In this document: in pieces, positions 56,101-64,000 of the stretch
Position numbering within the stretch: the first letter of the stretch is position 1
How the letters are laid out: each line of letters begins with the position of its first letter
NCBI RefSeq assembly: GCF_026745355.1
Contig: NC_079202.1
Span: 49,286,787 to 49,350,786, forward strand
Direction: 5' to 3'
DNA: 64,000 bases
DNA from: Beta vulgaris subsp. vulgaris
Lineage: Eukaryota > Streptophyta > Magnoliopsida > Caryophyllales > Amaranthaceae
Position numbers and translations under genes: made by a program
The notes under the pieces: model-generated
What the model was told of the DNA's origin: nothing
Database searches by the model: none
What the model saw: only the letters and a program-made list of their open reading frames with translations

Positions 56101-57300
56101 AGTGGTAATTTCTAAGCAGAAGGTAAAGAGGGTAAGGTAAGATTCTTTTGTCCTCTAATGTGAAGAGAGAGAAAAATGAGAGATAGAGAAGAAGAGGGAG
56201 TGGAGGGTCAGAAAGAGGTGAGGACATGGATGTTGACAAGACGAGAAAAAGGGTTCAGTGGACAGTGGGTGGGATTTCTGAATTTTTTTCTTTTTTATTT
56301 TTTTCCTTATTTTATTTCGATTTCTTATTTCTATTTTTATTAACATTTTGGATGCTTTTGGCAGCCTTTATGTTTTTTTTTTTGCCTCTTTTCCTTTGTC
56401 AATGCGTCTTCTTCTTGGTGGGGGGGTCCAATCCTCTGGTTTTTCTCTTCCTTCATTAGGGTAAACAGCTCATTACTATTACTCTATCTTTTGGTAAAAT
56501 TAGGGTAAACAACTCATTATATAAAATTGTATATTATCATGCTTCCCTCTCCGCCTTTCTGTTTCTTTTTTTGGCTTTTCTATATGCCCTAGAATATGAG
56601 AAAATATAAAAGTATAAAAACGCTAAATGGCAATGTTTAGTCGGGTATGTTCTCTTCTCCTTAATTTTGTTTATTTAAAAAAAAAAGTTTTAAAAAGTTG
56701 AAAAAAATTCAAAAAAGTAAGATAGGTTAAGCAAAATTCAGGTGAATTAATTCACTTTACAGAATTAGGTCTGATTAGGTCTAATCAGATGTAAATAAAA
56801 AAGTGAAAACAAAGTTGATCATCAAATCTAATAAGTTCAATAAAAATTAAAATAACACACTCTAAAGATGTAATCTTTTGCCAATGCTAGAAACTATGTT
56901 CTAACTTATGTTTAGTAAAAAAAAAAAAGTAAAAGATCCCCTAAAAAAAGTAAAAGACTATATAAAATATTGAAATTAGATGTTATTTCCCCTCAAAGAA
57001 AAGAAAATAAATATTGTTACTATATTTTTTAGAGAAACTTCTAACAATGTTTTTTGCTTTGCCGCAATTTATATTTTCAAAACACAATTTATACTATGAA
57101 TTTACTAATTCCTCTTCTTTTTATCGATAAAATTTGACTTAACACGTTTGTCAATGCATATTATTGACGGTTATTTACACATGAGTAAACAATTTTTGAG
57201 AAAGCACATTAAGAGTAATAAATAAAGATCTCATATGATTACTAATTTCTTTTCACAAGCTAGTCGAAGTATGATATATATGTGATTACTAATTTCTTTT
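53150..57300. other. Long intergenic stretch, no gene recognised
   Basis: Mostly AT-rich. The minus-strand frame at 54909-55262 (117 codons) lies in richer sequence with no recognisable domain. A pyrimidine-rich block (55255-55420), a purine-rich block (56160-56220), a TTCAATTCAATT-rich tract (55560-55690) and long T/A-runs occur. A 21-base direct repeat (tgattactaatttcttttca) stands at 57237 and 57282. No RNA gene seen. Confidence 0.45.
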
Positions 57301-57322
57301 CACGTGTGTGTGTGTGTGCGTG
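57301..57322. repeat. TG microsatellite
   Basis: A short (TG)n run with one C interruption directly before the LTR-like terminus TGTAACGCCCC at 57321. Confidence 0.85.
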
Positions 57323-58353
57323 TAACGCCCCGACTTTTAAGCATCGTTAATTCATTAATTAACTCTTAATTAGCAGCGGAAGACCTTAACTTAGTCGGTG
57401 CGTTACTGCCGTACTTTCCTTTTGGAAAATACAAGGCAACATAAGTTCGTTAAAGAACGTAACTTTATAAATATTAAACTTCATAACTAACTTAGAAATG
57501 CGTAAATAACTAGGTGAAACATAATTAAGGTTCATAAACTAATGTTCTCAAGCTTAGAATACATATCAATAAGAGTCTGCATAATTTAAGTAGTAATTAT
57601 TCCTCACTGCTACGCCATTCCGTCATCCCCGTCATTACCTAAAACAGAAAAGCAAACGTCATGAGCCGAGGCCCAGTAACATACCACTCTAACATCGTAA
57701 ATTCATTTCAATTCATTTTAGTTGCAAACAGGGAGGAGAGAGAATAGAGTAAAAACATTTCATAAACATTTTATGTAAACATAAATTCATTATTATCTTC
57801 ATATCATAATCATCATCATAATTATCTTATTGGTAACTTGGCGAGTATAACATACAGGGACGTCTCCCATCATCATCATCATCATCATCATCATCATAAT
57901 CATAGGGCAATAGCCACCAGGGACATCGTCCCTAACCAGAAGGTGGCATAAAGCCAAGCATAGTGCGGTGCCACCAGGGACAATTGCCCCAACCAGAAGG
58001 TGGCGTTTCCGCCATAGAATAGAACGGTACGTGCACGACGAACATAACGTCGTACTGTCAAGAACCATCTTTCACTTTTGTTTATCATGTTTCATTTCTT
58101 TTATTTATACATTATACTTCACAATCATCATGAAATCATATTCTTTAATCTTTCGCAAGTCATCATAAATTACGTAACGTCATGAAATATCATGTTCATA
58201 AAAAGATTTCATATCCCGCAATCCATAAAATCATATATTTAACATAAACATTATAGATATCAACATAAAACGATATTTAGAAAGGGAATGCGGGTATTAG
58301 CAGTAGATGTTACCTCAAATCCTGCTTAGTAACTTTGATTGCCGGGGGAGGCT
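57321..58353 (-). repeat. Old Ty3-type LTR fragment
   Basis: The plus-strand start TGTAACGCCCCGAC, then cttaattagcagcggaaga, is the inverse of the usual 3' end of Ty3 chromovirus LTRs (CTTCCGCTGC to GGGGCGTTACA). The rest of the fragment contains an (ATC)n run and small repeats. No opposite LTR end or internal region is attached, so it is a fragment or a decayed solo LTR. Confidence 0.5.
57869..58010. repeat. ATC microsatellite and duplicated CCACCAGGGACA module
   Basis: Nine to ten copies of ATC (57869-57897) are followed by two copies of a roughly 60-bp module, gccaccagggaca ... aaccagaaggtggc (57913-57948 and 57969-58005). Each module has inverted CCACC/GGTGG ends. Confidence 0.8.
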
Positions 58354-58637
58354 TGTAATATCCCTTTTTCCCTAATCTACCCAATAATTGATAACGAGAC
58401 GATTAATATTGTACCTTCCCTATTTGTCATCATTATAGTTATAAGGTTGACTCGTTGACCATATTAATAGTTGGACTATGTATATTCGTTTATTTAGTAA
58501 ATTTATAAGTGCCATCTTATTACTTAAATAATTATTATTATTACATTAGCATTTATAAAATAAAACTTGTCATTTTTAAATATTAATAAATTGAGGTTAA
58601 CAATATTAAGTTAACAAAAAATATCAGATATGACTAC
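58354..58637. repeat. Second LTR-like terminus, truncated
   Basis: TGTAATATCCCTTTTTCCC follows a purine tract (gccgggggaggct), as an LTR follows a polypurine tract. The sequence is cut at 58638 by the end of the chromovirus LTR. Orientation and family are uncertain. Confidence 0.35.
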
Positions 58638-60009
58638 TGTAACACCCCCAAAATCCACACGCGTCTACCACTGCTACGTCGCGTCGACTTCGGGGGCGTT
58701 ACCGCCGCGATGGAACGCAAGGCATAATAAGAGTTAACGATAACTTAAAACATCATCTTGAAAACTAAAATGCAGCGGAATTAAAATATAAATACAACTC
58801 GGGAATCATCAATGACCCCTTTCCTTCAAACCACAAACCATTTATATAAGTCTTAGAAAAACCAATAATACTTATTTAAAACTGCTTTAATGTAAATACC
58901 AAAGCCTAGTCCCCATATGCTCGAGAATATGCAGCAACACCAGCACACCTAGTCTGCTCCCCATTGTAGATCAATGGTTCATCGCAGTTCATCAAACACA
59001 TAATAACACACAATCAGCTATGCTGAGTACGTAATGAACCATTGAATACATATAAGCATAAATGATGCACACATTAACGATCTTAATGAACTACATTATG
59101 TCATCCTTTAACCTTATATCTTCATTTATTTGGCATCGAACGGGCACCGTCATCTTACTAGAATCATACGGGCTACTGAATCCTTAAAGACACTTGGTCT
59201 ATTAGATGAAATGCAAATACGGTTTTGTTCCGTCTCACACCCATCACCTTAGTATGCATACCCCCAAGATCGAACGGAACCTTCCGCCTACTTGAGTTAT
59301 CAAAATATAAGGACACTACTGTCGTCACAGTAGGCCTGCGTAGGAGTGTAGGACAAGTCCTACACTCCCCCCATTGTTCTATACTTGTAGGGAGTCCAAC
59401 TACAAGTATCGCCATAATCTTCTTTTATTACCAATCATTCTTTTATAACTTTAAGGAGTCATTTACATACTCTCTTAATTACCAAACTCAATCTTATCCA
59501 GTAACACTCTTGTTACTCTATAGATCAGATTAATAATGCTGATGTTACACTACGATAGAACTTCGCATTTCAATGCAACATATTTCAATGCATCATATTG
59601 ATTTCACGTTATAAACGTCTAACCAAACAATCACAATCAAATGTTCCCTATCATGGTACTAGGTTCCAATAACATGAACTGCAACCTAAACATGATACTA
59701 AGCTTTGAAAGTAAACTGGTACGCGTACGTACCTTGTAACGGAGAATTTTCGCTGACTTAATAGAACGAGCCGCTTATGAAATTGGGACCTAAATCGTTA
59801 AAACAAAGCTTTAGTGTTACGTCCTTGATAACACTAACAACTACTACGTCCAGATAACGATTCGAATTAGTAGTTTCCTTATCTAAATTTCGTTATAATT
59901 CTAATCTAGTGAATTTAACGTCTTTTAGAAGTCAGAATTAGTGAGTAACTAAGTTATTTAGTAACATTAGTCCACTATTTTACCAATCCAAAATGTCATA
60001 AGTCCAGCC

Positions 60010-60150
60010 TGTCTTATGTCCAAAAGTCAAGTCATATGTCCAAAGGTAAGTCATATGTCCAAAAGTAAGTCATATGTCCAGAAAGGTAAGTTCCATGTCC
60101 AAAATAAGTTCCATGTCCAAAAGTAAGTTCCATGTCCAAGGTCATAGTCC
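60010..60150. repeat. 19-bp tandem repeat in the LTR
   Basis: Seven to eight imperfect copies of tcatatgtccaaaagtaag, changing to ttccatgtccaaaagtaag in the second half. A rare case of two consecutive variants of one repeat. Confidence 0.88.
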
Positions 60151-60404
60151 CAAATCAGGTTTTGAAGTTTCGAAACATAATAATGTAATAAGCACACTTT
60201 TCCTACTTCCAACTTATTCCAATTACAAACCTAACCAGAATTTATACTTAAAAAGAACAATAACTTAATAGTTAACAATCTAATAAATTACTAAACACTC
60301 TAATTATTAATTATAATTTACAAACCTTTCTTAACTATGAAAATAGTAATATAAGAATAATTAATAAACTGACATACTAAGTTAAGTACAAAATTATACC
60401 ACTG

Positions 60405-60860
60405 ACTTTCGCCGGCACAAAATTCCGGCGACGGAACTCCGGTGGCCTTCCGCTGTCACGCACACGCACGCTACTACTTCGCGCGACACACCCGTGCGGT
60501 CTTTGTCGCCCAAACTTCACACACGCGACCCCGGTTTTCTCGCGCGCAGCCCTCGAACACCGCGACACCCCCGTCGCAGCACTCGAACCACACACACACA
60601 CGCACGAACCCGCGGACGAAGGCTTCGCCTGAAATCGCACGAGCCTCGAGCCAACCACGCGCAGCACCAACCCTCGCGCGCTCGAACCACCTCGTCGCTC
60701 GCACCAACTCCCGGGCAGACTCCCGACCACTCGCGCACACTCGACCCACGACGCCTGCGCACCGCTCGAACCACACAAAACCTTCGTCGGAATGTTTCGC
60801 ACGAGGCCAACGAAGAAAGACAGTGAGAGAAACCCGAGAGAGAGAGATCTGAGAGAGAGG
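60405..60860. other. GC-rich island in the chromovirus LTR
   Basis: About 450 bp of strongly GC-rich sequence with CGCG, CACACG and CTCGAACC words, in a window that is otherwise AT-rich. Frames stay open on both strands (60442-60852, 60802-60377, 61011-60517) because stop codons are rare in such sequence. None has a recognisable domain. It probably belongs to the R/U5 part of the LTR. Confidence 0.7.
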
Positions 60861-61194
60861 AGAAGAAAAAATTCGAAAGAGAGAGAAGAAGGGTATGAAA
60901 ATCGGCTGAGGAGAGAGAGTGGAAGAAGAAAAGTCGGCTGGGAGAGAGGGAGAAGAAAGGGTTAGGGTTTTCTGAAATTCCCTCTCCTTTTCTTTTTTTA
61001 CTCCCTTCCAAAAGGTAGTAACCCTAGGTCGATTAGGTTACTCTTTTTTTAAAAATTCCGGAAATTCCTAACAAATTCATATTACTAATAATTTATTCCT
61101 ATTAACTTGTAAATAAAATTAAAATACCTTTTTATTAATTCTTTTATATTTTCTTAATTAGTACGAAATTAGTATAAAAATACGGAGTATTACA

Positions 61195-61231
61195 GGCTTC
61201 CCCCCTTAAAAGAAGTTTCGTCCCGAAACTT
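61195..61231 (-). other. Polypurine tract and adjacent hairpin
   Basis: On the minus strand TTTAAGGGGGGAAGCC directly precedes the LTR start. Just upstream an 8-bp perfect hairpin (AAGTTTCG, loop of 3, CGAAACTT; 61213-61231) occurs. The tract primes plus-strand DNA synthesis in LTR elements. Confidence 0.88.
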
Positions 61232-61403
61232 TGAGGTAGCCCGTCTTAACGACGATCTTTTGCACTTCTAAGTCCCAAATTTCACAAGCGTTTTCTAACG
61301 TTCACACAATAGATAAGCAATTTTCACACATAACTAGCATATAACTAACATAATCAACATAATTAACATACTTTAGGGTGAAAGCGCGAAATTCTATCGC
61401 ATT

Positions 61404-61440
61404 CTTCCCCCCTTAAAAGAAAAGTTACGTCCCCGTAACT
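61404..61440 (-). other. Second polypurine-tract copy with hairpin
   Basis: Minus strand TTTTAAGGGGGGAAGAATGC with an upstream 7-bp hairpin (AGTTACG, loop of 4, CGTAACT; 61423-61440). It repeats the layout at 61195-61231, about 205 bp further inside the element. Confidence 0.8.
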
Positions 61441-61780
61441 CACTACCTCTTGGAAAAGCTCAGGGTACTTCAGACGCATTGCATCTTCGGCTTCCCATGT
61501 GGCTTCCTCGGTAGTTTGATTTCTCCACAACACTTGACAATTCTGACGTCCTTATTCCTCGTACTTCGCACTTTGCGGTCTAGGATCTGGACAGGTTTCT
61601 CCTCATAGGACAAAGTTTCGTCTAACTCTACGTTTTCAGGTTCAAGGACATGTGACGCATCAGGTACGTATCTCCGGAGTTGGGACGTGAAACACGTTAT
61701 GGACCCTTTCTAAGTCGTTGGGTAAATCCAGGCGATAAGCAACTTTCCCTACCCTCGCCAGTATCTCATAGGGTCCTATG
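61441..61780 (-). pseudogene. Chromovirus integrase C-terminus and chromodomain (decayed)
   Basis: On the minus strand EKPVQILDRKVRSTRNKDVR (about 61600-61540) leads into the chromodomain. A one-base deletion near 61530 shifts the frame, after which LWRNQTTEEATWEAEDAMR (about 61525-61470) is readable. The aromatic and acidic pattern is that of chromovirus chromodomains, which target integration to heterochromatin. Above it the [19 protein letters not shown] linker is visible to about 61680. Confidence 0.82.
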
Positions 61781-61783
61781 AAC

Positions 61784-62740
61784 TTAGGGCTTAGCTTCCC
61801 CTTTTTCCCGAATCGCATCACTCCTTTCATTGGGACACCTTAAGCAACACTTTTTCCCCAACTTCGAAATTTTCGTCCCTTCGCTTCTGGTCCGCATAGG
61901 TTTTTGCCTGTCCTGTGCAGTCTTAATCTTTTCTTGAATGACTCGCACTTGATCCATCGTCTCTTGAATCATATCAGGTCCTAACACTAGTCTCACTGAT
62001 GTCGTTCCAACACAAAGGGCTACGACACTTTCTCCCGTACAACGCTTCAAATGGTGCCATCTTAATACTAGCATGGTAGCTGTTGTTGTATGAGAATTCT
62101 ATGAGGTCCAAATGGTCTTCCCATGACCCTTGGTATTCTAAAGCACATGCTCGCAACATGTCCTCTAAGGTCTGAATAGTTCGTTCGTTTGACCATCGGT
62201 AGCGGGTGAAAGGCTGTACTCATTAATAGTCACTACCAAATGCTTCCTGGACCTTTTTCCAGAAATTCGACAGGAATCGAGAGTCTCGATCTGATACTAT
62301 ACTTGTGGGTACTCCATGCAATCGAATGACATTTTTCACATAAGCCTTGGCTAAGGCTTCCATACTCCACGTATCTTTCATAGGTATAAACCTTGCTGTC
62401 TTGGTTAGTCTATCCACTATCACCCAAATGGTATTATTGCCTCCCCGACTCCTAGGTAAGGCGACAACGAAGTCCATGGATATCGAGTCCCATTTCCAGT
62501 CGGAATGTCTAAGGTTGAATCTTTCCTGAGGTCTCTTGTGTTCACTTTTGACTTTCTGGCATGTTAAGCATTTGGAAACAAACTCAGCTACTGCTCTCTT
62601 CATACCAGGCCACCAAAACATCTTCTTGAGGTCCTTATACAACTTATCTCCCCCTGGGTGGACAGAATACGTCGTGTTATGACCCTCGCTCATTATCTTT
62701 TGTTTCAGCTCTTCACACTTTGTGGTACACACCACCTACC
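61784..62740 (-). pseudogene. Chromovirus integrase (decayed)
   Basis: Minus-strand 62735-62223 has the H-H-C-C zinc region (HPGGDKLYKDL, MKRAVAEFVSKCLTCQKVKS). The catalytic core follows: WDSISMDFVVALPRS with the first Asp, NTIWVIVDRLTKTARFIP, and TSIVSDRDSRFLSNFWK with the second Asp. After a frameshift at about 62225, 62159-61974 carries WEDHLDLIEFSYNNSYHASI and MAPFEALYGRKCRSPLCW, then VRVIQEKIKTAQDRQK. Frames are broken at about 62220, 62100 and 61850. Confidence 0.9.
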
Positions 62741-63400
62741 CTTATCTCGTATGCTTCCATCCTCATGGATAGCAAACCCTCTGCTTTGCCCTCCTTAAGC
62801 TTTGCCTTGACTCGCTCAAGTTTCACATCCCCAGGTTGACTCGTTCTTATCTCTTCTAGGAAGTTAGGTTCGATTGTTAGGGCACTCAGCAATCTTTCTA
62901 CCTCCCCTTCATGAACAACTTCTATCTGAAGTCTAGAGAATTCCTCACAAAGTTTGTCGCAACGACTAATGTATTCAGGCTATGGCTAGACTTGCGACTT
63001 AACGCATCAGCAACAACGTTGGCTTTACCCTCATGGTATTGGATGTCTAAGTCATAGTCCTTGATGAGCTCTAACCATCTGCGCTGCCTCATGTTGAGGT
63101 CTTTCTGGGTGAAGATATATTTAAGGCTTTTGTGATCGGTGAAGATACGGCAGGTTACCCCATAGAGTAGTGTCTCCAGATTTTGAGTGCAAATACTATG
63201 GCGGCCAATTCTAGGTCATGTGTTGGGTAATTGACTTCATATGGCTTCAACTGTCGGACGCATAAGCTATAACTTTCCCGTTTTGCATCAGAACACAACC
63301 CAACCCATTTTTGGATGCATCACTATACACATCATATCCTTCGTTCCCATTAGGCAAGGTTAGGACAGGGGCTAGGTTAACTCTTCTTTGAGTGTTGGAA
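62741..63400 (-). pseudogene. Chromovirus RNase H and tether region (decayed)
   Basis: [20 protein letters not shown] (about 63340-63290) holds the first catalytic Asp; [19 protein letters not shown] (about 63260-63200) the Glu. Then [10 protein letters not shown] and a shifted frame with [21 protein letters not shown] words follow (63120-63180). A stop-rich stretch (62741-63100) links to integrase. Confidence 0.83.
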
Positions 63401-64000
63401 GGCCTTCTCACTGTCCTCATTCCAGTAAACCTACAATCCTTCTTCATCAGGTTTGTCATAGGTTTTGCTATTTTGGAGAAGTCTTTCACAAATCTCCTAT
63501 AGTAACCGGCTAAACCCAAGAAACTTCGTATATCCGTGACATTCTTTGGAGTAGGCCATTCACTCACGGCTTTGATTTTCGCAGGATCGACTGATACACC
63601 CTCCTTAGAGATAAAATGACCCAAAAATGACACTCTTTCCAACCAAAATTCACATTTCGAAAACTTTGCATATAGTTGGTTGTCCCTAAGTGTCTGCAAA
63701 ATGACCTCCAAATGTCCTCATGTTCCTCCTTGTTCTTAGAATAGATCGGATATCGTCTATGAACACACGACGAATTTGTCTAGGTAGGGTCGGAAAATTC
63801 TATTCATAAGGTCCATGAAAACTGCAGGTGCATTGGTTAACCCAAAAGGCATAACGTAAACTCATAGTGGCCATATCTGGTTCGAAAGGCAGTCTTAGGT
63901 ATATCATGATCAACAATCCTCAACTGATGGTAACCAGACCTTAAGTAATTTTGGAGAACATTCCCGCACCCTGAAGTTGGTCGAACAAATCATCAATCCT
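63401..64000 (-). pseudogene. Chromovirus reverse transcriptase, C-terminal part (cut by window edge)
   Basis: [20 protein letters not shown] (63711), [15 protein letters not shown] and [20 protein letters not shown], then [20 protein letters not shown] give the thumb and connection. Above 63711 [15 protein letters not shown] (about 63960-63920) and a frameshifted palm region occur; the YxDD strand is disrupted near 63750. The domain continues outside the window. Confidence 0.88.

Larger units (their letters stand above)
58638..61194 (-). repeat. 3' LTR of the chromovirus, 2557 bp
   Basis: Minus-strand start TGTAATACTCCG (61194) and end GGGGGTGTTACA (58638), directly after the polypurine tract. 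It includes a 19-bp tandem repeat (60010-60150), a GC-rich island (60405-60860), and a GA-rich stretch and gggttagggttttc word (60830-60975). The 3' part has the gcagcggaa word shared with the LTR fragment at 57321. Confidence 0.85.
58638..64000 (-). mobile_element. Ty3 chromovirus (Tekay/Del-like), 3' half, continues beyond the window
   Basis: Reading leftwards from 64000: reverse transcriptase, RNase H, integrase, chromodomain, polypurine tract, then a 2.56-kb 3' LTR ending TGTTACA at 58638. The order RT-RNase H-integrase-chromodomain and the chromodomain wording place it among chromoviruses, probably Tekay/Del. Many frameshifts and stops. The 5' half with gag, protease and the 5' LTR lies outside, so the TSD cannot be checked. 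Confidence 0.88.

Noticed and set aside
58354..58637. A complete solo LTR
   Set aside because: Only one terminus is visible before it is cut by the chromovirus LTR; length and family are unknown.
60377..61011. Long overlapping frames on both strands as possible genes
   Set aside because: They sit in a GC-rich LTR island where stop codons are rare. Arg/Ser/Thr/Ala composition follows base bias and no domain is visible.

Overview
The window looks like nuclear DNA of a flowering plant, probably a eudicot. It is AT-rich, gene-poor and dominated by plant-type transposable elements: Ale/Retrofit-like and Tork/TNT1-like Ty1-copia, a Tekay/Del-like Ty3 chromovirus, an L1-type LINE, non-autonomous Helitrons, and Stowaway, Tourist, hAT and Mutator-like MITEs. 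I see no bacterial, phage or organellar genes. The species cannot be named from the sequence. All alignments and target-site duplications (TSDs) were read by eye.

Only one ordinary host gene is convincing: an intact single-exon zinc-finger homeodomain (ZF-HD/ZHD) transcription factor at 27849-28781 on the minus strand, with a plausible promoter and leader up to about 29200.

Layout. 569-11771 is a minus-strand Ale-like copia element. An L1-type LINE (1698-7110) sits in its reverse-transcriptase YVDD codons, a Helitron (3916-4437) sits inside the LINE, and a 672-bp solo LTR sits inside its 5' LTR. 12563-15587 holds a hAT MITE, a Stowaway MITE and three Helitron-like units placed end to end. 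17219-18690 carries CACTA-like subterminal repeats. 19169-20144 is an unclassified composite element with palindromic terminal repeats. 20200-27300 is intergenic DNA with MITEs, a minisatellite and two strong hairpins. 27849-29200 is the ZHD gene. 31690-37663 is a second Ale-like copia element, truncated at its 3' end and interrupted by a hAT MITE and a TRIM. 37735-38087 is a Mutator-like foldback MITE. 39591-43943 is another Mutator-like foldback element split by a gag-protease-only LTR element that itself contains a third foldback MITE. 44526-45534 is a Harbinger-type element. 46461-48332 holds two adjoining Tourist-type MITEs carrying Stowaway-related sequence. 48571-49315 is a three-copy tandem repeat. 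About 50340-53149 is a 5'-truncated copia element whose 3' LTR contains three layers of MITEs. 57321-64000 holds older LTR termini and the 3' half of a chromovirus with a 2.56-kb LTR; it continues past the window edge.

The retroelement genes are broken by stops and frameshifts, so autonomous activity is not expected. The insertion order can be read from the TSDs and forms a dense set of nested insertions.
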